Assembly: GCF_001612905.1 (NCBI RefSeq)
Contig: NZ_BDBI01000031.1
Coordinates: 62,001 to 126,000 of the forward strand
Direction: 5' to 3'
From: Nocardia ignorata NBRC 108230
Lineage (GTDB): Bacteria; Actinomycetota; Actinomycetes; Mycobacteriales; Mycobacteriaceae
DNA length: 64,000 nt
The position numbers and the translations under genes are program-made. How positions within the stretch are numbered: the stretch's first letter is position 1; each line of letters starts with the position of its first letter. Positions 14,653 through 23,599 of this stretch are shown piece by piece. Below the pieces are notes generated by a model. That model saw only the letters and a program-made list of their open reading frames with translations. It ran no database searches and was not told the DNA's origin.

Positions 14653-16136
14653 TGCTGTCCTATGTTCGGGCCTACGGCGTTGTCCTCATTCGGAAATGGT
14701 AGATCGAAGGTGGGGATACGCGGCTTGTCCCGGGTGGTGGTCGCCGCCGCCGGTTTCGTGGTGGTCGGCGCGGGTTTGGTCGTCTTGGGGACGGTGGTAG
14801 TCGGTTCCGGTTTGGTCGTCGTCGGTTCCGGCGTGGTGGTCGGCGGTTCCGTGGTCGTCGTCGGTTCCGGCGTGGTCGTCGTCGGGCGGTCGGGTTGCGT
14901 CGGCGCGGGTTCCTCGGAGGTGACCGGCGGCGGCAGCGGACGGGTGGTCGTCACGGGCGGGGCAACCGGGGCGGTGGTCTGCACGGTGGTTGTGGTCGGG
15001 CCGGTGTCGCGGTTGGGTTCGCCGCCGAACAGCAGCCAGATCACGCCACCGCCGAGCAGCAGCGCACCCACCCCGAGCGCGATCAGCCATTTCTGGTTGT
15101 TCTTGGCATCGTTGGTCGCGGCGACGGCGGCGGGCGGGGCGGCCTGCGTGGCCGGGCCCGCGTATCCGCCGGTCGGCGGCTGATTACCGAAACGCATGGT
15201 CGCGCCGTCGTAATCGGCGGCCGGAATCACGGTGGTGGGGCCGGGGGGCAGCACGCGGGTCGCCCCGGTCATCGACGCGGCGGCACCACCGGGTACGGGC
15301 GGCATGTGCCCGGCGCGCACGGCGGCCACGGCATCGGCGAACTCGCCACCGCTGCGGTAGCGCTGCGCCGGATCCTTGGCCATGGTGATCGCGATCAGCT
15401 CGTGCACATTGGCGGGCAGATCGGCGGGCAGCGGCGGCGGCGCGTCGCGCACGTGCTTCATGGCGACGGTGATCGCGCCCTCACCGGTGAACGGGCGGAC
15501 GCCTGCCAGCGCCTCGTACCCGACCACACCGAGGGAGTACACGTCGGAGGCGGCGGTGGCGTCCTCGCCGACGGCCTGTTCGGGCGCGATGTACTGGGCG
15601 GTGCCCATCACCATGCCGGTCTTGGTCACCGGCGAAGCGTCGACGGCCTTGGCGATGCCGAAGTCGGTGATCTTCACCTGACCGGTCGGCGTCACCAGGA
15701 TGTTGCCCGGCTTCACGTCGCGGTGCACCACACCCGCGGCGTGGGCCACCTCGAGCGCGCGTCCGGTCTGCTCGAGCATGTCGAGGCCCTGGATCACCGA
15801 GAGCCTGCCCATGCGGTTGAGCACGGCGTTGAGCGGTTCGCCCTGCACCAGCTCCATCACCAGGTAGGCGGTTTCGCCGCCGGACGGGTCGGTGGTCTCG
15901 CCGTAGTCGTAGATGCCCGCGATCCCCGGCGCGTTGAGCTGCGCGGTGGTGCGTGCTTCGACCCGGAACCGCTGACGGAACGTCGGGTCGGCGGAGAACT
16001 CGGTCTTGAGGACCTTGACCGCCACCCGGCGGTCGAGCCGGGTGTCCATCGCTTCCCACACCTGGCCCATACCGCCGGTGGCGATGAGCCGCTGCAGGCG
16101 GTAGCGGTCGGCGATCATGGCGCCGTTGTTCAGCAT
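14649..16136 (-). CDS. pknA: Serine/threonine protein kinase PknA
   Basis: A 495-residue transmembrane kinase essential for cell shape and division in related species. Kinase residues are Lys41, catalytic Asp140 in HRDVKPGN, DFG at 158-160 and activation-loop Thr171/Thr173. After a Pro/Ala-rich linker a single helix spans about 350-370, and the remaining 125 residues outside the membrane are almost entirely Thr, Pro and Glu repeats, followed by a short IPTFDLPFP tail. There are no PASTA domains. The Thr/Pro tail is longer than I expect for PknA and is a likely O-glycosylation or wall-spanning segment. It lies 37 bp after pbpA. Confidence 0.97.
   Translation of the reverse strand: MLNNGAMIADRYRLQRLIATGGMGQVWEAMDTRLDRRVAVKVLKTEFSADPTFRQRFRVEARTTAQLNAPGIAGIYDYGETTDPSGGETAYLVMELVQGEPLNAVLNRMGRLSVIQGLDMLEQTGRALEVAHAAGVVHRDVKPGNILVTPTGQVKITDFGIAKAVDASPVTKTGMVMGTAQYIAPEQAVGEDATAASDVYSLGVVGYEALAGVRPFTGEGAITVAMKHVRDAPPPLPADLPANVHELIAITMAKDPAQRYRSGGEFADAVAAVRAGHMPPVPGGAAASMTGATRVLPPGPTTVIPAADYDGATMRFGNQPPTGGYAGPATQAAPPAAVAATNDAKNNQKWLIALGVGALLLGGGVIWLLFGGEPNRDTGPTTTTVQTTAPVAPPVTTTRPLPPPVTSEEPAPTQPDRPTTTTPEPTTTTEPPTTTPEPTTTKPEPTTTVPKTTKPAPTTTKPAAATTTRDKPRIPTFDLPFPNEDNAVGPNIGQQ
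14795..14970. repeat. Low-complexity Thr/Pro codon repeat in pknA
   Basis: Imperfect tandem copies of a GGTCGTCGTCGGTTCCGG-like unit encode the Thr/Pro/Glu-rich extracellular tail of PknA. The repeat is a likely site of length variation between strains. Confidence 0.7.
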
Positions 16137-16173
16137 CGGGGCCCCCGTGTTGTCACTCGCACACTCATTTCGT

Positions 16174-17637
16174 TCAGCCCCCTGCCAGGCCCGCGTCCAG
16201 TACCGACCTGGCGATCGGTGCGGCCACCGAGCCGCCGGTCGCCGCCAGCGCCCGGTCGCCGCCGTTCTCGACGATCACCGCGATGGCGATCTTCGGGTTC
16301 TGCGCGGGCGCGAAGGCCATATACCAGGCATGCGGCGGGGTGTTACGGGGATTGCTGCCGTGTTCGGCCGTGCCGGTCTTGGACGCGATCTGGTACGGCG
16401 ACCGGCCGCCGCCCGCGGTGTTGGCTTCGGAGGCGATCATCAGGTTCACCAGGCTCGACGCTACCTGTGGACTCACGGCCTGGCCCACCGAGAAGGGCTC
16501 GGTCACACTCAGCTCCGACAGGTCGGGAGCCTGTGTCTGGTCCACCAGGTACGGCTGCATCCGGGAGCCGCCGTTGGCGATGGTCGCGGCGATCACGGCG
16601 ACGTCGAGCGGGGTCACCGCGACATCGCGCTGACCGATGCTGCTCTGGCCGAGAGCCGCGTTGTCGGGGATCGGCCCGACCGTCGACTCGGCGACCGGGA
16701 TCGGGACACCGCGGTGCGGGCCGATCCCGAAGGCCGCGGCCTGGTCCTTGAGTTCGGCGGCGCCGACCTTCATCCCCAGCTCGACGAACGCGGTGTTGCA
16801 GGACCGCCGGAAGGCCTCGGTGAGCGAGGCGGTCGGCTGGTCGCCGCAGGTGGCGCCGTTGTAGTTCTCCAGCGTGGTCCTGGTGCCGGGCAGGGTGATG
16901 TTGGGGGCGGCGGTGAACTGGTCGTCCACACTCACACCGTTGGCCAGCGCGGCGGCGGTGACCACGGCCTTGAACGTGGAACCGGGCGGATAGGTCTGCG
17001 AGACCGCGCGATTGAGCATCGGCTGGGACGGGTCGTTCTTGAGCCGGTCCCACGCCGCCCGCCCGGCCGCGCCGTCGTGGCCCGACAGTTCGTTGGGGTC
17101 GTAGCTCGGGGTGGAGACCATCGTCAGGATCTTGCCGGTGCTCGGCTCGATCGCCACCACCGAACCGGTGTAGCCCTTGGCCGTCATCTCGTCGTAGGCC
17201 ACCTGCTGCATCACCGGGTTCAAGGTGGTGATCACATTGGCGCCGCGCGGGTCGCGGCCGGAGAACATGTCGACGAGCCTGCGCCCGAACAGGCTCGAGT
17301 CGTTGCCCGAGAGCAACGGGTCCTCGGCCAGCTCGATCCCGGTCTTGCCGTACTGCATCGAGTAGAAGCCGGTGACGGGCGCGTAAGCCGGTGGGCTGCT
17401 CGGGTATTGGCGCAGGTACTTGTACCGGTCGTCGGTGGCCACCGACCCCGCGAGCACGGTGCCGCCCGCCGAGATCTGGCCGCGCTGGCGCGAGTACTCG
17501 TCGAGCAGCACGCGCACGTTGCGCGGGTCGGCGCGCAGGTCGTCGGCCTTGACCACCTGCAGATAGGTGGCGTTCACCAGGAGCGCGACGACCATCACCA
17601 TCACGGCGACGGCGACCCGGCGTAGTGGAGTGTTCAT
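16174..17637 (-). CDS. pbpA: Penicillin-binding protein PbpA (class B transpeptidase)
   Basis: This 487-residue class B PBP cross-links peptidoglycan together with RodA. An N-terminal membrane anchor (about residues 8-25) precedes a dimerisation domain and a transpeptidase domain with STFK (SxxK nucleophile), SCN (SxN) and KTGTAEHG (KTG) motifs, all intact. Length and layout match mycobacterial PbpA, a PknB substrate. The ATG overlaps the rodA stop codon by 4 bp. Confidence 0.97.
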   Translation of the reverse strand: MNTPLRRVAVAVMVMVVALLVNATYLQVVKADDLRADPRNVRVLLDEYSRQRGQISAGGTVLAGSVATDDRYKYLRQYPSSPPAYAPVTGFYSMQYGKTGIELAEDPLLSGNDSSLFGRRLVDMFSGRDPRGANVITTLNPVMQQVAYDEMTAKGYTGSVVAIEPSTGKILTMVSTPSYDPNELSGHDGAAGRAAWDRLKNDPSQPMLNRAVSQTYPPGSTFKAVVTAAALANGVSVDDQFTAAPNITLPGTRTTLENYNGATCGDQPTASLTEAFRRSCNTAFVELGMKVGAAELKDQAAAFGIGPHRGVPIPVAESTVGPIPDNAALGQSSIGQRDVAVTPLDVAVIAATIANGGSRMQPYLVDQTQAPDLSELSVTEPFSVGQAVSPQVASSLVNLMIASEANTAGGGRSPYQIASKTGTAEHGSNPRNTPPHAWYMAFAPAQNPKIAIAVIVENGGDRALAATGGSVAAPIARSVLDAGLAGG

Positions 17638-19106
17638 GCGCTCGCCCTGCCTTCCGACCTGCGCAACAACTCGGTCGACGCCTCGGCGATCGGCGCCGGT
17701 GCGCGTTTGCGGGTCGGCGCGGGCGCGCGGGCGGCGTCGGAGATCTTGATCAGCAACCCGAGCAGCGCGTAGTTGGCCAGCAGCGAGGAGCCACCGTAGG
17801 AGATGAACGGTGTGGTCAGACCCGTCAGCGGGATCAGCTTGGTGACGCCGCCGACCACCACGAAGATCTGGATGGCGATGGTGAACGACAGACCCGCCGC
17901 GAGCAGCTTGCCGAAACTGTCGCGCACGGCGAGCGCGGTGCGCAGCCCACGCACGATGAAGATCAGGAACAGCATCAGCACGGCGGCCAGACCGATCAGG
18001 CCGAGTTCCTCACCGATGGTCGTGACGATGAAGTCGGTCTTGGCGAACGGCACCTGCTGCGGGCGCCCGCTGCCGAGACCCGTGCCCGCCAGGCCGCCGG
18101 TGGCGAAACCGAACAGCGACTGGGAGATCTGGTAGCCGGTGTTGTGGTAGTCGTCGAACGGGTGCAGCCAGGTGTCGACGCGCACGCGCACATGCCCGAA
18201 CAGCTGGTAGGCGAACACGAAGCCGAGCGCGAGCAGGCCGCCGCCGATGAGCAACCAGCCCACCCGTTCGGTCGCGATGTAGAGCATCACCAGCACCGTG
18301 CCGAAGATCAGCAGCGAGGTGCCGAGGTCCTTTTCGAGCACGAGCACACCGATGCACACGACCCACACGATCAGCACCGGACCGAGGTCGCGCGGACGCG
18401 GGAACTCCATGCCCAGGAAATGCTTGCCCGCGGCGGTGAACAGGTCACGCTGGGCGACGAGCACACCCGCGAAGAAGATGATGAGCAGGATCTTGGCGAA
18501 TTCGCCCGGCTGCACACTGAATCCGGGGAGCTTGATCCAGATCTTGGCGCCGTTGACTTCGGAGAACCGGCTCGGCAACAGTGCCGGAATCGCCAACGCG
18601 ATCAGTCCGACCAGGCCTAGTGTGTAGGTGTAGCGCGCCAGCGTGCGGTAGTCACGCAACACGATGAGCAGGCTGATGAACACCACGATGCCCAGGCCGG
18701 TCCACATGATCTGCTGGTTGGCGTCCGGGGACGGGATGGGGCTCGAGTCGTATGCCGCCTGCTGCGCGTCGGCGAGGTCGAGGCGGTGGATCAGGACGAG
18801 ACCGAGACCGTTGAGCAGCGCCACGATCGGTAGCAGTAGTGGGTCGGCGAACGGCGCGAACCGGCGAACCGCCAGATGCGCCACCCCGAACAGCGCGAGG
18901 AACGCCACACCGTACTTGGCGATGTCCCAGGTGATCGACTGTTCCTGGCTCGCCTCGACGATGAACAACGACACCGTCGTGATACCCGCCGCGCCCGCCA
19001 GCAGCAGCAGCTCCTGATTCCGCCGCGTCGAGGGCGGCGGTGCGGGCGCGAATCCGCCTGGGGGACTCGGGAAAGCCCCCGCCGACGGTGGTGCCGGTGC
19101 GGACAT
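17634..19106 (-). CDS. rodA: RodA/FtsW family peptidoglycan glycosyltransferase (SEDS)
   Basis: A 490-residue multi-pass protein with about twelve hydrophobic helices between residues 30 and 465. SEDS motifs are clear: the extracellular loop segment near VDTWLHPFDD, the QISQSLFGFATGGLAGTGLG region and the late ITKLIPLTGLTTPFISYGGSS-type segment. SEDS proteins polymerise glycan strands from lipid II and pair with a class B PBP, here PbpA encoded next door with overlapping codons. A Pro/Ala-rich N-terminus faces the cytoplasm. The start shares one base with the pstP stop. Confidence 0.97.
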   Translation of the reverse strand: MSAPAPPSAGAFPSPPGGFAPAPPPSTRRNQELLLLAGAAGITTVSLFIVEASQEQSITWDIAKYGVAFLALFGVAHLAVRRFAPFADPLLLPIVALLNGLGLVLIHRLDLADAQQAAYDSSPIPSPDANQQIMWTGLGIVVFISLLIVLRDYRTLARYTYTLGLVGLIALAIPALLPSRFSEVNGAKIWIKLPGFSVQPGEFAKILLIIFFAGVLVAQRDLFTAAGKHFLGMEFPRPRDLGPVLIVWVVCIGVLVLEKDLGTSLLIFGTVLVMLYIATERVGWLLIGGGLLALGFVFAYQLFGHVRVRVDTWLHPFDDYHNTGYQISQSLFGFATGGLAGTGLGSGRPQQVPFAKTDFIVTTIGEELGLIGLAAVLMLFLIFIVRGLRTALAVRDSFGKLLAAGLSFTIAIQIFVVVGGVTKLIPLTGLTTPFISYGGSSLLANYALLGLLIKISDAARAPAPTRKRAPAPIAEASTELLRRSEGRASA

Positions 19107-20548
19107 CAGTCCGTCACCCGGCAGTTCTCCCCTGAGATCTGCGGGGAAGGTGTCGGGGCGGGCGTAGTGGTCGGGGCAGGCGTCGGTGTCGCCGTGGCGG
19201 GCTGGTCACCGGGGCCGGGCGCGGGTGCCGGGGTGGCAGGGGGAACCTCGGTGGGCAGCACACCCGGCTGCGGCACCGATTCCTTCTTGGGGCACGGGTC
19301 GAGGACCTCGCCGGTGAGTCGGCGCATGCTTTCGCGGGCCTGGGCCAGCGAATCCGGCGGCAGGCTGCGCTCCACCTGGTCGCGGCCGGTCTGCTTGAGA
19401 TCGCTGACCATCAGCTTCTTGCAGCCGTTGGGGGCGGTGGCGCCGACCTCGAGCAGCGTGATCTCGTTCTTGCTGTTCACGCAGGCGGTGAGCTCCACGT
19501 CGTGGATGGCGTAACCGAGGATCGAACCGGGCAGGCCGCGCATCACGACCACCTGATCGTTGTCGGCGCCCACATAGTAGTTGCTGCGAATCATCTTGTA
19601 GCCCACCACGAGTCCCACCGCGACGGCGACGATCAAGGCGACCGACAGCAGCAGCCAGCGCAGCTTGTGCGACTTGGTCTCGGGCGGCGGGGGAGCGGCG
19701 GCGGCCCGGCGCGGCTGGGCGCGCGGCGGACGCATGGCGGCGGCGCGACCGGCCGCGGTGTTCGGCGGCGGCGCGTCTTCCTCCTCCTCGGTGGAGGCGG
19801 CACCGGCGACGATCGGATGACTCTGCCCGTAGTCGAGGTCGATCACATCGGCGACGACAACGGTGACGTTGTCGGGACCGCCTGAGCGCAAAGCCAATTC
19901 GATGAGCCGGTCGGCGCACTCGTCGGTATTGCCCTCGCGCATGGTGTTGCCGATGGTCTCGTCGCTCACCACGTCGGAGAGTCCGTCGGAGCACAGCAGA
20001 TACCGGTCACCGGCGCGGGCTTCGCGCATGATGAGCGTCGGCTCGATCTCGTTGCCGGTGAGGGCACGCATGATGAGCGATCGTTGCGGGTGGGTGTGTG
20101 CCTGCTCGGGCGTGATCCTGCCCTCGTCGACCAGCGACTGCACAAAGGTGTCGTCGCGGGTGATCTGGGTGAGTTCGCCGTCGCGCAGCATGTAGGCGCG
20201 CGAGTCGCCGATGTGCACCATGCCGAGCTTGCGACCCGCGAACAGGATGGCGGTGAGCGTGGTGCCCATGCCGTCGAGTTCGGGTTCGGCCTCGACGTGG
20301 TCGGCGATGGCGGCGTTGCCGGAACGGGTGGCGCGGTCGAGCTTGCCGAGGATGTCCTCGCCGGGTTCGTCGTCGTCGAGATGCGCCAGCGCGGCGATCA
20401 TCAACTGGGAGGCGACTTCACCGGCGGCGTGTCCACCCATACCGTCGGCGAGGGCCAGCAGGCGAGCGCCCGCGTAGACCGAATCCTCGTTGTTGCCCCG
20501 GACGAGTCCGCGGTCGCTTCGCGCGGTGTAGCGCAGAACAAGTGTCAC
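19106..20548 (-). CDS. pstP: PP2C-family Ser/Thr phosphatase PstP
   Basis: The 480-residue PstP is the phosphatase partner of PknA and PknB. The PP2C domain (about 1-240) shows the metal-binding motifs RGNNEDS, LADGMGGH, SDGLSD and GGPDNVT. A Pro-rich linker, a membrane helix (about 300-320) and an extracellular domain with a Pro/Thr-rich tail follow. The GTG start overlaps the fhaB stop (GTGA), so synthesis is coupled to the FHA protein. Balanced expression of kinases and phosphatase from one operon is the conserved arrangement. Confidence 0.97.
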   Translation of the reverse strand: MTLVLRYTARSDRGLVRGNNEDSVYAGARLLALADGMGGHAAGEVASQLMIAALAHLDDDEPGEDILGKLDRATRSGNAAIADHVEAEPELDGMGTTLTAILFAGRKLGMVHIGDSRAYMLRDGELTQITRDDTFVQSLVDEGRITPEQAHTHPQRSLIMRALTGNEIEPTLIMREARAGDRYLLCSDGLSDVVSDETIGNTMREGNTDECADRLIELALRSGGPDNVTVVVADVIDLDYGQSHPIVAGAASTEEEEDAPPPNTAAGRAAAMRPPRAQPRRAAAAPPPPETKSHKLRWLLLSVALIVAVAVGLVVGYKMIRSNYYVGADNDQVVVMRGLPGSILGYAIHDVELTACVNSKNEITLLEVGATAPNGCKKLMVSDLKQTGRDQVERSLPPDSLAQARESMRRLTGEVLDPCPKKESVPQPGVLPTEVPPATPAPAPGPGDQPATATPTPAPTTTPAPTPSPQISGENCRVTD

Positions 20549-21021
20549 GATCGCAGCTCGATCACTGTTTTGCCGACCCGGACAGGAGTGCCGAGCGGAA
20601 CACGGACGGCGGTGGTGACTTTCGCGCGGTCGAGATACGTGCCGTTGGTGGAACCGAGGTCTTCCACGTACCAGTCGTCACCACGCTGAGACAGTCGCGC
20701 GTGCCTGGTCGAGGCGTAGTCGTCGGTGAGTACCAGCGTCGAATCGTCGGCGCGGCCGATGAGGACCGGCTGCGTGCCGAGAGTGATCCGAGTGCCGGCT
20801 AGTGAACCATGAGTCACCACTAGATACTTGGCGCCCTTCTGGCCTCGGCTCAGGGATGGCAGACCGATGGAACCACGCGCTCCGCGTGCGGCCCTCGGCT
20901 GTATCCGGATGCCGGATGCCGCGTAGATATCGCTGCGCAAGGTCCGCAGAACGGCCCAGACGAACAACCAGAGCAGCAGCAGGAACCCCGCGCGGGTCAA
21001 TTGCAGGATCAATCCCTGCAC
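20545..21021 (-). CDS. fhaB: FHA-domain membrane protein FhaB (FipA)
   Basis: A 158-residue protein with an N-terminal membrane helix (about residues 5-25) and a C-terminal FHA domain: IGRADDSTLVL, the STRHARL phosphothreonine-binding strand and DLGSTNGTYL are present. FHA domains bind pThr peptides of PknA/PknB substrates; in mycobacteria FhaB/FipA links FtsZ and FtsQ under stress. The GTG start has an AGGAGG ribosome site 8 nt away. A 165-bp gap separates it from fhaA. Confidence 0.96.
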   Translation of the reverse strand: MQGLILQLTRAGFLLLLWLFVWAVLRTLRSDIYAASGIRIQPRAARGARGSIGLPSLSRGQKGAKYLVVTHGSLAGTRITLGTQPVLIGRADDSTLVLTDDYASTRHARLSQRGDDWYVEDLGSTNGTYLDRAKVTTAVRVPLGTPVRVGKTVIELRS

Positions 21022-21186
21022 GGCGTTCCACCTCCTGTTCGCCCGGGTACGTCGGTACGGCAGGGGACGAAGTGACCCCCACCAGCGTGCTGGCTTGCGG
21101 GCCCCGAGGTCGGGGCCGTGCGTGTGATGGCAGCATCATAGGGCCGACGGCGTCGACACGTGACCTGCACCGCGCAGCTTACGGGA

Positions 21187-22578
21187 TCAGACGATCCTGA
21201 TCAGGATCTCGGAATGTCCGGCCCGGATGACGTCACCGTCGGCGAGCTGCCAGTCCTGTACCGGCGAGCCGTTGACCAGCGTGCCGTTGGTGGAACCCAG
21301 GTCGGAGAGCATGGCGGTCTGGCCGTCCCAGCGGACCTCGATGTGGCGGCGCGACACACCGGTGTCGGGCAGCCGGAAGTGCGCGTCCTGGCCGCGGCCG
21401 ATGATGTTGGAACCCTCACGCAGCTGGTAGGTGCGGCCGCTGCCGTCGTCGAGCTGCAGCGTGGCCGAGTAGCTGGACTGGGCGGGGGCACCGTAACCAC
21501 CCGCGGGCTGGCCGTAACCGGCTTGCGGCTGGGCGTAACCACCCTGCTGGCCGTAACCGGCCGGCTCCTCGTAAGCGGGCTCGGCGTAACCGGCCGCCTG
21601 GGCGCCGTAACCGGAGGACTGACCGTAGCCGGGCTCGGCGTAACCGTTCTGGCCGTAGCCGCCCTGCTGGTCGTAACCGGGTTCGGCGTAGCCCTGCTGG
21701 CCGTACCCGGGTTGCTGGCCGTAGGCCTGCTGCGGATCGGCGTAACCCTGCTGACCGTAACCACCCTGCTGGTCGTAACCCGGCTCGGCGTACCCGGGCT
21801 GGCCGTACCCGCCCTGCTGGCTGTAGGCCTGCTGGCCGTACCCGCCCTGCTGGTCGTAACCGGGTTCGGCATAGCCCTGCTGGCCGTACCCGGGCTGACC
21901 GTAGCCCGGCTGCGGGGCCTGGTCGTACCCGTTGTGGTACTCGCCGCCCTGCTGGCCGTAGGCGGGGTCGTAGCCGGGCTGGCCCTCGGGCGCGCCGTAG
22001 CCACCGCGGCCGTAGTCGTCGGCAGGCGGATAGGGAGCCCCAGGCGCGGCGGGCGGCGGTGCGTACCCGCGGTTGCGTGGATCGGACTCCGCGGGCTCTC
22101 GGCTTGGCTCGTAGCCTGAGTTGTGCGTCATGGGGCCAGCTCCTGGTTGCGGGTGTGCGGGTCGTTGTGGCGGTCCGGGGCGAGGTGGGACGGTCCCGCG
22201 ACCGGCGTCGGGGTCGACGCGGCCGCTCGCTCTGAACATTCCGGTGTGCAGCGTAGGTGATGCCTCGAACGCCACGTGCACTTCGCCGTAGGTCTGCCAG
22301 CCCTGCTCGCGGATGTAATCCTGCAGATGTTTGGCGAACGCCTTGGTCGTCAGGTCGTGATCTGCGTCGAGTTTCCCGAAATCTGATTCGTTGATCGTGA
22401 TCACATAACTGTTGGGTGCGAGCTGATGCCCGCCCTCCAGTTCCTGGATCCGATCTGCGGCTTCGCGCTGCAGCGCGGCCTCTACCTCCTGGGGAACGAC
22501 GCTGCCGCCGAACACCCTCGCGAACACGTCACCGACGGCGCTCTGTAAGCGACGTTCGAATCTCGACACGATGCCCAT
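21187..22578 (-). CDS. fhaA: FHA-domain protein FhaA with Gly/Tyr/Gln-rich repeat linker
   Basis: This 463-residue cytoplasmic protein has an N-terminal DUF3662 domain (about 1-125), a long low-complexity linker (about 160-365) built of QQGGYGQ and AEPGYDQ units, and a C-terminal FHA domain with IGRGQDAHFRL, GVSRRHIEV and DLGSTNGT motifs. In mycobacteria FhaA binds phosphorylated MviN/MurJ and tunes peptidoglycan precursor export. The ATG at 22578 has GGGAGGG just upstream; the frame is open further back but without a family-like N-terminus. It is the first gene of the leftward operon that ends with pknB. Confidence 0.95.
   Translation of the reverse strand: MGIVSRFERRLQSAVGDVFARVFGGSVVPQEVEAALQREAADRIQELEGGHQLAPNSYVITINESDFGKLDADHDLTTKAFAKHLQDYIREQGWQTYGEVHVAFEASPTLHTGMFRASGRVDPDAGRGTVPPRPGPPQRPAHPQPGAGPMTHNSGYEPSREPAESDPRNRGYAPPPAAPGAPYPPADDYGRGGYGAPEGQPGYDPAYGQQGGEYHNGYDQAPQPGYGQPGYGQQGYAEPGYDQQGGYGQQAYSQQGGYGQPGYAEPGYDQQGGYGQQGYADPQQAYGQQPGYGQQGYAEPGYDQQGGYGQNGYAEPGYGQSSGYGAQAAGYAEPAYEEPAGYGQQGGYAQPQAGYGQPAGGYGAPAQSSYSATLQLDDGSGRTYQLREGSNIIGRGQDAHFRLPDTGVSRRHIEVRWDGQTAMLSDLGSTNGTLVNGSPVQDWQLADGDVIRAGHSEILIRIV
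21484..22015. repeat. Tandem GYGQQ/AEPGYDQ coding repeat in fhaA
   Basis: Many degenerate units of about 21-36 bp encode Gly-Tyr-Gln-rich peptides. The composition resembles aromatic, phase-separating linkers and the tract is prone to length change. Confidence 0.75.
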
Positions 22579-22754
22579 CACAGCCCTCCCTTCGGTGCGC
22601 GTGTCCGTCCTGTCGGAGTGCCCTTTACGGCGTGTCCGAACCCGACCACGTTCCTTGCATGATATCCACGATCCTCCTACCAGGTAACTCCCGGCGCGGC
22701 GCCCCGGTTCCCGAGCCGAACGCGTTCGCATCACCGCAGGTCAGGGGCCCGATT

Positions 22755-22783
22755 TTATTTTCAGCCGGAGGGCATGTTAGATT
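22755..22783 (+). promoter_or_regulatory. Promoter of tRNA-Leu
   Basis: TAGATT at 22778-22783 is a TANNNT -10 box; a weak TTATTT -35 lies 17 bp upstream in an AT-rich stretch. The predicted start is a few bases before the tRNA at 22797. Confidence 0.45.
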
Positions 22784-22796
22784 TTTCGAGTCGCTC

Positions 22797-22879
22797 GGGC
22801 GAGTGGCGGAATGGCAGACGCGCTGGCTTCAGGTGCCAGTGTCCGTAAGGACGTGGGGGTTCAAGTCCCCCTTCGCCCA
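22797..22879 (+). tRNA. leuT: tRNA-Leu (anticodon CAG)
   Basis: The acceptor GGGCGAG pairs with TTCGCCC, with discriminator A at 22879. The anticodon stem CTGGC/GCCAG encloses TTCAGGT, giving CAG at 22830-22832. A long variable arm (TGTCCGTAAGGACG) marks it as class II. No CCA is encoded. It stands downstream of fhaA as in mycobacteria. Confidence 0.97.
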
Positions 22880-22887
22880 CAGAGAGC

Positions 22888-22920
22888 AAAAGGCTCGATC
22901 CCACGGGATCGGGCCTTTTG
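22888..22920. terminator. Terminator after tRNA-Leu
   Basis: AAAAGGCTCGATCCC pairs with GGGATCGGGCCTTTT (one T-G pair), giving A- and T-tracts on both sides, so it can serve tRNA-Leu and the convergent methyltransferase gene. Confidence 0.85.
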
Positions 22921-22936
22921 TCGTTTCCGGCGATGC

Positions 22937-23599
22937 TCACTCCTTGCGCGCGACGAGTAGATGGAAGGGGAAGGGCGGGCCGGGAAGGGTGCGCTGTTCG
23001 ACCGTGAAACCGGCACCGGTGAGCGCGCCCGTCACCTCGGCCACCGGGCGCAGCGTGAATCCATAAGGGGTGAAAGGCATCCGGGCCATGCCGTCCGGAT
23101 CCCCGATACCGATCACGGCCGTGCCGCCGGACCGGAGCACGCGGTCGAGTTCGGCACACGCGGCGGGCAGATCGTCGAGGAAGTAGATGGTGTTCACCGT
23201 GATCGCCGCGTCCAGGCTCGCATCGGGCAGCGGCAGGGCGGCGAGGGTGCCCTCGGCGAGCACGAGCCGGTCCTCGGCCACCTCCATGGCATAGGTGCCA
23301 CGGGCGCGGGCGAGCATGTCGGGCGAGGGTTCGATGCCGTGCACCACGCCGTCCGGGCCCACTCGCTCCAACAGCATCGCCAGGCCCGCGCCGCCGCCGA
23401 AACCGATATCGGCCACATCCGCGCCCGCGGCGGGGGCAGCGCCGTCGACGGCACCCGCGATGGCGCGTTTGTTCCCCCGATTGAGGAGCAAGGCCACCAC
23501 CTTGCCGAGTGGTCCGTGCGGATTACCGAGCTGGCCGGCAACGATGGTGAGCAAACGGTCCTTGACCCCGGTCATCTCGTCATCGTAGGGCTTCGGCAT
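22937..23599 (-). CDS. Class I SAM-dependent methyltransferase
   Basis: A 220-residue soluble methyltransferase. The SAM-binding motif I DIGFGGGAGLAML (about residues 63-75), the acidic motif GIEPSPDMLARAR and motif VLRSGGTAVIGIGDP are visible. The N-terminal part (about 1-55) is helical with no clear signature. The substrate is unknown; overall shape resembles ubiquinone/menaquinone and small-molecule methyltransferases. An internal ATG at 23575 is an alternative start. No ribosome site is strong. Convergent with tRNA-Leu. Confidence 0.82.
   Translation of the reverse strand: MPKPYDDEMTGVKDRLLTIVAGQLGNPHGPLGKVVALLLNRGNKRAIAGAVDGAAPAAGADVADIGFGGGAGLAMLLERVGPDGVVHGIEPSPDMLARARGTYAMEVAEDRLVLAEGTLAALPLPDASLDAAITVNTIYFLDDLPAACAELDRVLRSGGTAVIGIGDPDGMARMPFTPYGFTLRPVAEVTGALTGAGFTVEQRTLPGPPFPFHLLVARKE

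Noticed and set aside
21484..22015. CRISPR array
   Set aside because: The repeats are degenerate, in frame and encode the FhaA linker; there are no unique spacers or cas genes.
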